Positions 1 through 7,765 of a DNA stretch of 20,297 bases are shown here, piece by piece. The translations under genes and the position numbers were made by a program. Source of the DNA: Geobacter sp. GTDB lineage: Bacteria; Desulfobacterota; Desulfuromonadia; Geobacterales; Geobacteraceae. The stretch spans positions 1 to 20,297 of the forward strand of contig DNJC01000151.1 of NCBI GenBank assembly GCA_003490025.1, given 5' to 3'. The stretch's first letter is position 1, and the number at the start of each line of letters is the position of its first letter. Below the pieces are notes generated by a model. It searched no databases, was not told the origin of the DNA, and saw only the letters and a list, made by a program, of their open reading frames with translations.

Positions 1-16
1 GGAATGCCGCTCCTAC
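1..16. repeat. Truncated copy of a dispersed palindromic repeat (GGAATGCCGCTCCTAC)
   Basis: The first 16 bases of the window are identical to 12470-12485. There the sequence continues leftwards as part of a small inverted repeat (GCGGCA-N4-TGCCGC, 12464-12479). The copy here is cut by the window edge, so its left arm cannot be seen. It lies upstream of the tape-measure gene and does not appear to code. Confidence 0.55.
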
Positions 17-100
17 AGGTGGTTCCCAGCCGGGATGGAACCGCCCTCCCCTTCAGCCGGGGTGGGGATGGGTTAGAGGGATGAAAGGAAGCATCTATTC

Positions 101-1531
101 ATGACGCACCTGATCCGGCAACAGTTTGTTCACGTCGAGTTCGACGGCTCGGAGCACGAGGCGCTCGCCCTGCAGCGCCGCCTCTCGAGTCTGTGCCGGG
201 AAAACCTGATTCCGGCCATCGAGAGTGTGCTGGATCGATACGCCGAACCGGATCGACATCTGTACCTGGAACGGCTGGAGGTGAATGTCGGTACGGTCTC
301 CGGTGACCGGTTGGAGTCGGAGTTCGCGGCCTCGGTCGCGCAGGCGCTGGAAAAACAGTTGAGGGAAGAATTGCTGGCAGCGAAGACGCCGCCGCAGTCT
401 AGGACCCCGGGCGAGAACATGGTGGATGCCTTTCTCCATTTCCTCGAGTGCGGCACCCTCCCCTGGTCGCTGCATCTTCCTGTCGGGCGCGGCCTGGAGC
501 AGATTATGACCGGATGCTTAAAGGAGGTAGCCACCACAGAGAAGCACTCCGGGAAAATCTTTTCCGATGCGCCCTCCCTTCTTGCCGTGGCTTCAGTCCG
601 TAAGCGGTTGGTGCTGCAGTTCTCCGAGGCGTTCCTGAATACTCTGCTCTCTCTTTTTTCGCCTCAGGTGACCGCAACGGTCGCGGCCGTTCTGGGTAAA
701 TTGGCAGGTCTCAAGGGGCCTGCCGATGCAGTTAAGCGGTTGAGGCAAGAAGTGTGGGAACAGGCATTCCTGCTGGTAGCCTCCGGGAAGAGTCACCCGG
801 AGCAGGAGCTGGTTGCCCTCGCCTGGCGGAGTCTGCAGGAGCAGGAGCCTGGTTGCAGAGATCTGGCTGCAGGAGTTGAACGGCATTGGGCCGGAGTGAC
901 CGGCAAGACGAAGGGATTGCCAGATGAGAATGTTTCTGCAACTGCGAGCCAGGACAAAGGTACAGGAGAACGGGATACACCGACAGGTTTCAGGCCCGAC
1001 GGGTGCGACAATCGGGAACATCCTGAAGCAAAGGAAGGGATCTTCCTGGACAACGCCGGGCTCGTGCTGCTGCACCCGTTCCTGCCGCAGTTTTTCAGGG
1101 CGCTCGGGGTTGCCACGGAGCATGAACTGCTGCAACCGGAGCGGGCGCTTGGACTGCTGCATTACCTGGCCACCGGCAGCGGGAGCGCGCCGGAATACCA
1201 GTTGATGCTGCCCAAGGTGCTCTGCGATATCCCGCTTTTGGCGCCGGTTCCGTCGGAGTTCGAGCTGACGGCAGAGGAGCAGGAAGAGGCTACCGCACTC
1301 CTCTGCGCTGTCATACGGCACTGGGACGTGCTCGGTAACAGTTCTCCCGACGGGTTGCGCGGCACTTTCCTGGTGCGGCCGGGGAAACTCTCCCTGCGCG
1401 GCGATGGCGATTGGCTGCTCCAAGTGGAACGGATGACATGCGACATCCTTTTGGAGCAGCTACCGTGGGGGCTCTCCATGGTCAGGCTGCCGTGGATGAA
1501 GAGGATGCTTTGGGTCGAGTGGAGTTGGTAG
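101..1531 (+). CDS. Contractile injection system tape-measure protein (CIS_TMP family, Afp14-like)
   Basis: This 476-residue protein matches the tape-measure family of extracellular contractile injection systems, which sets the length of the inner tube during assembly. The family hallmarks are seen at both ends. The N-terminal block (about residues 1-95) has the LRRL-like segment QRRLSSLCRENLIPAIE, then a DRHLYLERLEVNVG strand and an amphipathic helix. The C-terminal domain (about 315-476) starts with NAGLVLLHPFLPQFFRALG, includes LLHYLATG and a conserved AVIRHW segment, and ends with LPWGLSMVRLPWMKRMLWVEW. The middle (about 95-315) is poorly conserved and helical. The start at 101 is supported by an AAAGGAAG ribosome-binding site at 84-91. 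No gene follows for 432 bp, where eCIS loci often continue directly; the gap is filled with repeats. The rest of the particle genes would be off the left edge. The family call is secure; the exact particle subtype is not visible. Confidence 0.93.
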   Translation: MTHLIRQQFVHVEFDGSEHEALALQRRLSSLCRENLIPAIESVLDRYAEPDRHLYLERLEVNVGTVSGDRLESEFAASVAQALEKQLREELLAAKTPPQSRTPGENMVDAFLHFLECGTLPWSLHLPVGRGLEQIMTGCLKEVATTEKHSGKIFSDAPSLLAVASVRKRLVLQFSEAFLNTLLSLFSPQVTATVAAVLGKLAGLKGPADAVKRLRQEVWEQAFLLVASGKSHPEQELVALAWRSLQEQEPGCRDLAAGVERHWAGVTGKTKGLPDENVSATASQDKGTGERDTPTGFRPDGCDNREHPEAKEGIFLDNAGLVLLHPFLPQFFRALGVATEHELLQPERALGLLHYLATGSGSAPEYQLMLPKVLCDIPLLAPVPSEFELTAEEQEEATALLCAVIRHWDVLGNSSPDGLRGTFLVRPGKLSLRGDGDWLLQVERMTCDILLEQLPWGLSMVRLPWMKRMLWVEWSW

Positions 1532-1571
1532 ACCTGTGAGTCCCCATCGCGGTGGAGTGAGGGCCGAACCA

Positions 1572-1684
1572 CCCCTCGCCCTCCGGGAGAGGGTGGCCGA
1601 AGGCCGGGTGAGGGCGGCGCCACGGAGGAAGAAAGCCACAGCGGCCACCGCCCTCACCCCGGCCCTCTCCCGGAGGGCGAGGGG
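1572..1684. repeat. REP-like composite palindrome, copy 1
   Basis: The element begins with CCCCTCGCCCTCCGGGAGAG and continues with GGTGGCCGAAGGCCGGGTGAGGGC. After a ~33-base spacer it ends with the near-complete reverse complement (1648-1684), so the whole unit can fold into a long hairpin or cruciform. The left arm carries an extra GGCCGAA segment, so the two arms are not identical. Copy 2 at 1798-1909 differs from it at only a few positions. A single left arm recurs at 15314-15357, and a shortened form lies inside narG at 9744-9778. Confidence 0.85.
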
Positions 1685-1715
1685 GGATGGACGCCTGACT
1701 GACAAGGTTTTCATC

Positions 1716-1739
1716 GTTCCCACGCTCCAGCGTGGGAAC
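1716..1739. repeat. 24-bp perfect palindrome GTTCCCACGCT/AGCGTGGGAAC type
   Basis: Two 11-base arms (GTTCCCACGCT and its reverse complement) are separated by only CC..AG-type central bases, making a perfect inverted repeat. Variants with T for C in the arms occur downstream of narK1 (16755-16778) and narK2 (18378-18401), so this is a dispersed family. Confidence 0.8.
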
Positions 1740-1748
1740 GCAAAGCCC

Positions 1749-1766
1749 CTGACGCTCCAGCGTCAG
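1749..1766. repeat. Short palindrome CTGACGCTCCAGCGTCAG
   Basis: This 18-bp perfect inverted repeat shares the ACGCTCCAGCGT core of the adjacent 24-bp palindrome but has different outer arms. It looks like a diverged or shuffled member of the same family. Confidence 0.7.
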
Positions 1767-1797
1767 CAAGGCTGCTTCAAGAACCATCAGTAGCCAA

Positions 1798-1909
1798 CCC
1801 CTCGCCCTCCGGGAGAGGGTGGCCGAAGGCCGGGTGAGGGCGGCGCCACGTAGGAAGAAAGCCACAGCTGCCACCGCCCTCACCCCGGCCCTCTCCCGGA
1901 GGGCGAGGG
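1798..1909. repeat. REP-like composite palindrome, copy 2
   Basis: This is nearly identical to the element at 1572-1684, including the internal spacer (GCCACGTAGGAAGAAAGCC here, GCCACGGAGGAAGAAAGCC there). The similarity extends a little past the right arm, with a TGGACGYCTGACTGA segment following both copies. The pair is therefore a direct repeat of palindromic units, with a period of 226 bp. Confidence 0.85.
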
Positions 1910-1950
1910 AGAGTGGACGTCTGACTGAGCGACATTCTCGCTCCCCTTGC

Positions 1951-1963
1951 GGGAGAGAGGGGA
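1951..1963 (+). promoter_or_regulatory. Ribosome-binding site of the effector gene, inside a repeat
   Basis: The purine-rich GGGAGAGAGGGGA directly precedes the ATG at 1964. It is the right arm of a small inverted repeat (CTCCCC..TTGC..GGGAG region, about 1941-1955), so the translation signal of the effector appears to be supplied by repeat DNA. GGGAG at 1951-1955 gives a spacing of 8 to the ATG at 1964, whereas an alternative ATG at 1976 would be too far away. Confidence 0.5.
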
Positions 1964-4900
1964 ATGGTCCAAATCATGAAATCTAACGCCGAAAAGAGTT
2001 CCGCTTCTTCCTCGACTGCGTCGCATGTACACAGACGCCCTTTCATCGCGCCTGCCGTGCAACGGAAGATGACGCTCAGCAAACCGGGGGACAAGCTCGA
2101 ACAGGATGCGGACAGGATGGCGGACCGCGTCATGCGCGAACCCTCCCCTGCCCCGGCCGCCGAAGACAAGCTGCAACGCCAGCCGGAGGAGAAACTCCAA
2201 AGGGAACGGACTCCGGACGAATCGGTCGATAGAAAGAAGGACGAGTTGCAGAAGGCGCCAGCGCCGGAAGAAAGGATCGCCAGGGCGGAGGAAAAGCTGC
2301 AAAAGGAAGCGGCTCCCGAGGAGAAGCTCGGCAGACAGGCGGATGACAAGCTGCGGAAGGCGGAGACGCCTCAAGAGAAGCTCCCCCGGCAGGAGGATAA
2401 GCTGCAGAAGGCTTCGACGCCGGATGAAAAGCTGCAAAAAGCGGCGGCGGGCGAACTGCAAAGCAAGGAAAGCGACGGGACGCCGTCGGTGGGTCCGGGC
2501 CTGCAATCGGCGGTAAAGAGCGCGGCCGCCGGCGGAGCACCTCTGTCGTCAGAGACGCGCGGTTTCATGGAACCTCGCTTCGACGCGGACTTCAGCGGCG
2601 TCCGGGTTCACAACGATTCCGAATCTGCCAACCTGGGGAGCCAGCTCGCCGCGCGTGCCTTCACGTACCAAAACCACGTCTTCTTCTCCCGCGACCAATA
2701 CCAGCCCGGCACCAGCGAGGGGAAAAGGTTGCTGGCCCACGAGTTGAGCCACACGATGCAGCAGGACGGCGGACTCTCCCGGCAGGGGAACCCGCGCCCC
2801 GAGGAAAAGTGGAAGGATCCCCAAACGATCAAGAGGAAGGCTAAAGCTCCGGCACCGGCGCCGGCAAAGGAGGCCATCACCAGCTCCGAGGTGGTGGATC
2901 TCTCCTCCTCCGTCTTCGCTCCGTCCGAAAAGGTGAAGGCAGAGATCGAGACGCAGAAGCACAAAGGGCTTGAAGTCCGAGTCATCGTCAAGGGGCTGAC
3001 CGGAGAGGGGCGCGTCAAGGTACGGGTGGACTCCAAGAAGAACTTCGATTCGATGGGCAAGGGGACCATGCCGCTGCAAAATCCCTGGACCGACCAGATC
3101 GGCGGTATGCACATCAACTTCACCATCAAGAACAACGCGATCACCGGCGGCTATGCCTCGCTGAAACCCAAAGGTGGAGATACCAACGACTGGCTGCAGG
3201 CGATAGAGAAAAACTCCGCTCTCCTGGGAGGGTTGGGGCTGAAGGTAGAAAAGCTTCCGAAGCCGGTGAACAAGTTCGAGGGGGGCACGCTCACCCTCGG
3301 CGTTACGAACCTCAGGATCGAGATCGGCGGCGTGGTGGACGCCAACCTGAACATCGCCCTGGAAAACGTCGGCACGCCGAAGATCGACGCCACCGCCGAC
3401 GTCAACGTGAAGGGTGTCGTCAAAGGGCAGCTGAAGCTGGACAACGCCAAGGGGCCGCTGGCCGGGCAGGTCTCCCTGGCGGTCGAGTACAAGTCCTTCG
3501 CCGGCGCCGCGGTGATCACCTACAATCCCGACGGCAGCATCGACGTCGGCGGCAAGGCGGCCTACAACGCGGACAAGCTCTCCGGCGAGATCTCCTTCGT
3601 TGCAACGGACCTGGAGACGGCGAACAAGTTCGCCAAGGATGCCATCGCCGCCGCGGGCGGGAGGGAAAACGTCCAGGACGCCCCCCCGCCGGGGCCGGTT
3701 CCTGCACCTAAACCGGGAAAGAAGGAGCGCGCCCTCGCCGCGACCGGCCTCCTCGCCTTCCACCTGACCGACTGGTTCGCCGGGACCGTCAACGTCGTCG
3801 TGGACGGCAAGGGCCAGATCACCGTTATCGGCAAGATCGCGCCACCGGCCGAAATACTCCTCTTCCACGAGAAGAACTTCGACCGGGAGATCGTCAAGCT
3901 GGAGGCGAAGGCGTACTACGGCATCCCGGTCATCGGCAACCTGAACCTCTTCGCCAACGCGAGTCTCATCGCCCTCGCCCGTTTCGGACCGGCCAAGATC
4001 TACAACATAGAGATCCTCGGCACCTATTCGACCGACCCGGAGATCCAGAAGAGCATCCAGATCTCGGGATCGATCAATATATCGGCCTATGCGGGGCTGA
4101 GGCTTCGCGCCGAAGGGGGCGCGGGTATCGAGATCGCCTCGCACGACCTGAAGTTCGGGGTCGGGATCCAGGCGGACATCGGCGTCAAGGCCTATGCGGA
4201 TGCAAGGCCGACGGTAGGGTGGCGGGATCCGGGCGTCTTCTACGTCAGCGGGACGGTGGACCTGGTGGCGCAACCGATGTTCGGGCTCGGCGGGGATTTC
4301 TTCATCGCACTGGAGACACCGTGGTGGTCGCCCCTTTCCGACGACAGGTGGACCTGGCCTCTCTTCTCGAAGGAATGGCCGCTCTCCGACCCGATCGGCA
4401 TCAGCGCGGTGGTGAAGGAGTACGTGCTCGGGTCGGGCAAGACGCCGGAGATCGAGCTGAAGAAGCCGGAGTTCGATCCCTCCAAGTTCATGACCAGCAT
4501 GGTCGACAAGGAGATCCCGGACAAGTCGGGGGGCAAGGACAAGAGCAGCGGGACCTTCAAGGACGACGGCACCGTACCGCCGCCGGTCGTTCCGCCCAAG
4601 AAACCGGCGCCGAAGAAGGGCGAGCCGTTGCCTCCCAAGAAGGGGGCCCCTCCCAAGGGGGGCAAATCGGCCAAGCCCGACCCGAAGGGGCCCAAGGAAC
4701 TGGAGACCGGGAAGATGCTCCAGGCCGCTGCAAAACCGCTCTCCGCCCTCAAGGCGAAGGGGCCTTTCGACCGCTCCACGCTGAACAAGGAGTTGGAGCA
4801 GATCAAGGCGACTGTGAAGGGAATCAGCTTCGGCGTTCAGGCAAAGGGAGAGAACTGGGTCGTCACACCGAAGGCCGGGGGGAAGAGCGGAAAGGGGATA

Positions 4901-5659
4901 GAGCTCAAGGGAAAGGACGTCGCAAAGGACGCCGCAAAGAACGGGAAGGCGGACGAGAGGACCGAGGCGCAGAAACAGAGGGATCTGGATTCCGCGCTTG
5001 CCGAGGCCAACAAGCTCCTGGACGACGAGGAGAAGGACGCCCCGGAGGTTCAGAAGGCCCTCCCGGCGATCAAGACCAAGTTCAGGCTGACCAGCATCGA
5101 ACTGGTCGAGACCCCGGCCGATGAAGACGAGGTCTACGATTCCATCAAGGCCAGCATCAACCCCAAAAAAAAAGGGCCTCAGAAAAAACGGCTCAAGAAG
5201 CACAAGTCGGATTACGTCATCCGCAAGGGACACCAGTACGTCTTGGACCCCAAGTACGGCTACGACACGAAGCAATTCATCCGCGACTCGTTCTACGGCA
5301 AGGGCTACCGCAAGTATGTCTACGATTGGCGCGACGGACTGGTCAACGACCCGAATGAACTCAGGCACCCCACCAAAAAAAATCTCTACTGGTGGAAAAA
5401 CCGGTACTGGGACAAGAACAAGGAGTACGACGAGGCGCCGACCGTTGACCACAAGAAAACGGCCGTGGTGGACCATTGGAACGACGAAGGGCGAACCACG
5501 TACCAGAAAGCGCGCAAGGACTACTTCAACGACATTTCCGGTAAAAAATGCGAAGTCGTCCCCTTCAGCCAAAACAGCTCGATGGGGGCCAAGCTGACCG
5601 GCAGCTATAAAAAGACGGTAACCATCAAATTCCGCGGACCAGGAGAAGGAAGATCATGA
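1964..5659 (+). CDS. DUF4157 (eCIS core-domain) protein with C-terminal HNH-type nuclease domain; probable eCIS effector toxin
   Basis: This 1231-residue modular protein is a likely cargo of the neighbouring injection system. The N-terminus has the PGDKLEQDADRMADRVM segment typical of DUF4157 proteins. Residues ~66-165 are charged repeats of about 17 residues (EKL.RQ..KLQKA.TP pattern). Residues ~194-267 are the DUF4157 metallopeptidase-like domain, with HELSH (259-263, an HExxH zinc motif) followed by TMQQ. A long, mostly beta-rich middle of unassigned function follows (~290-860). Next come a Pro/Lys-rich linker (~866-915), a charged segment, and an Arg/Lys/Tyr/Trp-rich C-terminal domain. 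In that domain VDHKKTAVVDHWN (~1161-1173) and FSQNSSMGAKL (~1201-1211) resemble HNH/endonuclease VII-type toxins, with D1162-H1163 and N1204 as candidate active-site residues. DUF4157 proteins are established eCIS-associated components and cargo; nuclease activity is inferred. The gene overlaps the next by ATGA and lies between structural and ATPase genes. There is no signal peptide, as expected for cargo loaded in the cytoplasm. Confidence 0.85.
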   Translation: MVQIMKSNAEKSSASSSTASHVHRRPFIAPAVQRKMTLSKPGDKLEQDADRMADRVMREPSPAPAAEDKLQRQPEEKLQRERTPDESVDRKKDELQKAPAPEERIARAEEKLQKEAAPEEKLGRQADDKLRKAETPQEKLPRQEDKLQKASTPDEKLQKAAAGELQSKESDGTPSVGPGLQSAVKSAAAGGAPLSSETRGFMEPRFDADFSGVRVHNDSESANLGSQLAARAFTYQNHVFFSRDQYQPGTSEGKRLLAHELSHTMQQDGGLSRQGNPRPEEKWKDPQTIKRKAKAPAPAPAKEAITSSEVVDLSSSVFAPSEKVKAEIETQKHKGLEVRVIVKGLTGEGRVKVRVDSKKNFDSMGKGTMPLQNPWTDQIGGMHINFTIKNNAITGGYASLKPKGGDTNDWLQAIEKNSALLGGLGLKVEKLPKPVNKFEGGTLTLGVTNLRIEIGGVVDANLNIALENVGTPKIDATADVNVKGVVKGQLKLDNAKGPLAGQVSLAVEYKSFAGAAVITYNPDGSIDVGGKAAYNADKLSGEISFVATDLETANKFAKDAIAAAGGRENVQDAPPPGPVPAPKPGKKERALAATGLLAFHLTDWFAGTVNVVVDGKGQITVIGKIAPPAEILLFHEKNFDREIVKLEAKAYYGIPVIGNLNLFANASLIALARFGPAKIYNIEILGTYSTDPEIQKSIQISGSINISAYAGLRLRAEGGAGIEIASHDLKFGVGIQADIGVKAYADARPTVGWRDPGVFYVSGTVDLVAQPMFGLGGDFFIALETPWWSPLSDDRWTWPLFSKEWPLSDPIGISAVVKEYVLGSGKTPEIELKKPEFDPSKFMTSMVDKEIPDKSGGKDKSSGTFKDDGTVPPPVVPPKKPAPKKGEPLPPKKGAPPKGGKSAKPDPKGPKELETGKMLQAAAKPLSALKAKGPFDRSTLNKELEQIKATVKGISFGVQAKGENWVVTPKAGGKSGKGIELKGKDVAKDAAKNGKADERTEAQKQRDLDSALAEANKLLDDEEKDAPEVQKALPAIKTKFRLTSIELVETPADEDEVYDSIKASINPKKKGPQKKRLKKHKSDYVIRKGHQYVLDPKYGYDTKQFIRDSFYGKGYRKYVYDWRDGLVNDPNELRHPTKKNLYWWKNRYWDKNKEYDEAPTVDHKKTAVVDHWNDEGRTTYQKARKDYFNDISGKKCEVVPFSQNSSMGAKLTGSYKKTVTIKFRGPGEGRS

Positions 5660-6288
5660 GCATGCTATATCTTTGGCATCCCGCAGTCAGCGCAGACGGC
5701 AAGGTGTTGGACCTGATCCTCACCAGGGGCGATTCGGACCAGATCGGCGGCGGGGCCGACAGGTTTGTCGGCTCCGTACTCGACGCCATCGACATCTCGA
5801 CTCCCGCCAACAAGTGGTCGATAAAGCCGTACCGGTGCAATTTCTACAGCGAGTACTGGATGGAAGAAGGATGGGATTCCAAGTGGGATTTCGTCTGGCG
5901 CATGTCCGTGCACTTCAAGGAGTCGGTGGCCGTCGAACCGCTGAAACTGGGCTACGTCGGACTCGACATGATCGACGACTACTCTCCCCTCGTGGAAAGC
6001 TACAAGGTGGAGCCCTTCGCCTGCCTGGCGGTCGCCACCTTCTCGTCGGAAAACCAGGCGCAGTCGGCGGCAAGAAAGATCGCGGAGGACAGGGAGCTGG
6101 TCGAGGTGAGGCACGCGGTGAAGGCGCCCGCCCCGGTGACGGAGGTCCTGCGGATCTCGGGCAAGGAGTTCGAGATCCGGGCCGAGATCGGCAAGGGAGA
6201 CCGCCGTTTCTTCGAGGGGGCCTACCCCGACATGGTCGTGGCGATGCTGGAAGCAGGAGGCGGGAACGTCCATGCAGCCGAAGAATAA
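5656..6288 (+). CDS. Unrecognised 210-residue protein; candidate immunity protein for the upstream toxin
   Basis: I recognise no family. The protein is soluble, with no signal peptide or membrane segment. It is rich in acidic and aromatic residues, with a Trp/Tyr-rich part at ~52-85 (NKWSIKPYRCNFYSEYWMEE) and a more helical second half (~130-150). Its ATG overlaps the toxin stop codon (ATGA, 5656-5659) with AGGAGAAGGAAG just upstream, so the two should be translated together. The gene is also joined to the ATPase by a 17-bp overlap. A small cytoplasmic protein encoded directly after a toxin C-terminal domain is the usual layout of immunity genes; that is the whole basis for the proposed role. 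A chaperone or loading adaptor for the effector is an alternative. A second in-frame ATG at 5662 could also serve as start. Confidence 0.85.
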   Translation: MSMLYLWHPAVSADGKVLDLILTRGDSDQIGGGADRFVGSVLDAIDISTPANKWSIKPYRCNFYSEYWMEEGWDSKWDFVWRMSVHFKESVAVEPLKLGYVGLDMIDDYSPLVESYKVEPFACLAVATFSSENQAQSAARKIAEDRELVEVRHAVKAPAPVTEVLRISGKEFEIRAEIGKGDRRFFEGAYPDMVVAMLEAGGGNVHAAEE

Positions 6289-7627
6289 GAGGATGCCACT
6301 ACAGGAACCGGACGCGGTGAACCTTCAGCTCGCCCTTGACTGGCTGGAGGGCCTGGTGCGCGGGCACCTCCAGGTCCGTTTCGGCAAGGCCGAGAGTTAC
6401 CGGGTGGCGCCGCTGGAGTTCTGCAGCGAGGACTCGCCGCTGGAACTCCTAATCAAAAGCCACAACCCGACGCTGGAGGAGTTCGCGGTAGTGATGATGG
6501 CCCTGGCGCCGCACCTGCGTCCCGGGTTCTTCAACAGGATCGTCTCCGAGTTCCTTCCCGAGGGGGGGGAACTTCCGGAGTTCGGCGGCGTCAGGGGGGG
6601 CGACCACCGCGCCATCCTTCCCACCGGCGAAACGGCGCAGTTCATCCTGGCCGGCGACGACCTTGGGAAGAGCATCCAGTTGCAGCGCATCCTGGGGGAC
6701 GAGCAGTGGCTGACAAGCGAGCGGATCGTCTGGCTCGCGACCGTGCGGGAGGGTGAGCCGGTCATGAGCGGGAGGCTCTGCATCGACCCGGAGCTGGTGG
6801 AATGGGTCAGCACCGGCACGGTCAGCAGGCCCCGCTTCAGCATGGAGTTTCCGGCAGAGGCGATAGAAACGGAGATGACCTGGGACGACCTGGTGCTGCA
6901 TCCTAAAACGCTGACCCAGATCAGGGAGATCGAGAACTGGGTCAAGCACAACGAAACCCTCTTGGAGGAATGGGGGATGAAGAGGAAGCTCAAGGGGGGC
7001 TACCGGGCGCTCTTCTACGGCCCCCCCGGCACCGGCAAGACGCTCACCGCCACCCTTCTCGGGAAGTACACGGGGAAGGACGTCTTCCGCATCGACCTGT
7101 CGCGGGTTGTTTCCAAGTACATCGGGGAGACGGAGAAGAACCTTTTCAGCCTCTTCGCAAAGGCGGAGAACAAGGACTGGATCCTCTTCTTCGACGAGGC
7201 CGACGCGCTGTTCGGCAAGAGGACCAACGTCCACGACGCCCACGACAGGTACGCCAACCAGGAGATCTCCTACCTGCTGCAGCGCATAGAGGGGTACCGG
7301 GGGCTGGCGATACTGGCGACCAACCAGCGCGACCACCTGGACGAGGCCTTCGTGAGGCGCTTCCAGGCCATCATCCACTTCCCGATGCCGCGCGCCGAGG
7401 AGCGCCACAAGATATGGCTGAACGCCTTCCCTCCGCAGATCACCATCTGCGAGGACGTGGACTGGCAGAACATCGCGGCCCGCTTCGAACTCCCGGGGGC
7501 CGGGATCATGAACGTGACGCACTACTGCGCCCTGGAGGCGTTGGCGGACCAGTCGCACTTCATCGACATGAAGCGGCTGGAAGCGGCGATACTGCGGGAA
7601 TACGTGAAGGAAGGGAAAGTGGTGTAG
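6272..7627 (+). CDS. AAA+ ATPase of the contractile injection system (Afp15-like)
   Basis: This 451-residue protein has an N-terminal domain of ~210 residues unique to this group and a C-terminal AAA+ module. Visible motifs are Walker A GPPGTGKT (250-257), Walker B ILFFDEAD (304-311), sensor 1 ATNQ (349-352) and the arginine-finger region VRRF (361-364). ATPases of this type are a conserved part of eCIS loci and are thought to act in assembly or disassembly of the particle in the cytoplasm. The start at 6272 overlaps the upstream gene by 17 bp and has AGGAGG at 6255-6260. An ATG at 6293 is possible, but its only purine tract abuts it. This is the last eCIS gene in the window; the next gene begins 280 bp later and belongs to nitrate respiration. 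Confidence 0.93.
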   Translation: MQPKNKRMPLQEPDAVNLQLALDWLEGLVRGHLQVRFGKAESYRVAPLEFCSEDSPLELLIKSHNPTLEEFAVVMMALAPHLRPGFFNRIVSEFLPEGGELPEFGGVRGGDHRAILPTGETAQFILAGDDLGKSIQLQRILGDEQWLTSERIVWLATVREGEPVMSGRLCIDPELVEWVSTGTVSRPRFSMEFPAEAIETEMTWDDLVLHPKTLTQIREIENWVKHNETLLEEWGMKRKLKGGYRALFYGPPGTGKTLTATLLGKYTGKDVFRIDLSRVVSKYIGETEKNLFSLFAKAENKDWILFFDEADALFGKRTNVHDAHDRYANQEISYLLQRIEGYRGLAILATNQRDHLDEAFVRRFQAIIHFPMPRAEERHKIWLNAFPPQITICEDVDWQNIAARFELPGAGIMNVTHYCALEALADQSHFIDMKRLEAAILREYVKEGKVV

Positions 7628-7711
7628 AGTACCTGCTCCTCCCCCCCGTCCCGAATTCACCCTACCCCTGATTAACTTCATCCCAGCCAACTTTTTCTCA
7701 TCTATCCGGTA

Positions 7712-7742
7712 TAATTAGGACCGCTGCTTCGCGGCCTAATTA
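7712..7742. terminator. Hairpin at the eCIS/nar boundary, possible terminator
   Basis: The arms TAATTAGG-A-CCGC (7712-7724) and GCGG-CCTAATTA (7731-7742) pair around a TGCTTC loop with one bulged base. No clear T-tract follows on either strand, so intrinsic termination is uncertain. Its left arm overlaps a TATAAT at 7710-7715 that could instead be a -10 element. Confidence 0.35.
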
Positions 7743-7765
7743 GCACACCCGCCATCTCCACTTTT

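Larger units (their letters stand above)
1532..1963. other. 432-bp non-coding gap made almost entirely of repeats
   Basis: No credible gene was found between the tape-measure gene and the effector gene. The space consists of two near-identical copies of a ~112-bp palindromic element, two short perfect palindromes between them, and a third inverted repeat just before the next start codon. Small open frames here are artefacts of GC-rich palindromes. The arrangement suggests repeated insertion of REP-like units at the junction between the eCIS structural genes and the effector module. Confidence 0.8.

Noticed and set aside
1536..1883. Several short frames on both strands in the gap before the effector
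   Set aside because: They translate the GC-rich palindromes (RPPGEGRGEGG-type peptides), and no ribosome-binding site or family supports them.
1572..1909. CRISPR array
   Set aside because: There are only two long, self-complementary copies, the intervening DNA contains other repeats rather than spacers, and no cas gene is present.
2549..5572. A 1007-codon open frame on the minus strand opposite the effector gene
   Set aside because: It is a by-product of high GC at third codon positions. The translation is low in complexity, has no recognisable domain and lies entirely opposite a well-supported gene.
7663..7669. TACCCCT as a NarL-binding heptamer
   Set aside because: A single short match in a GC-rich region is expected by chance. 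No second properly spaced heptamer was seen, and no narXL genes are in the window.
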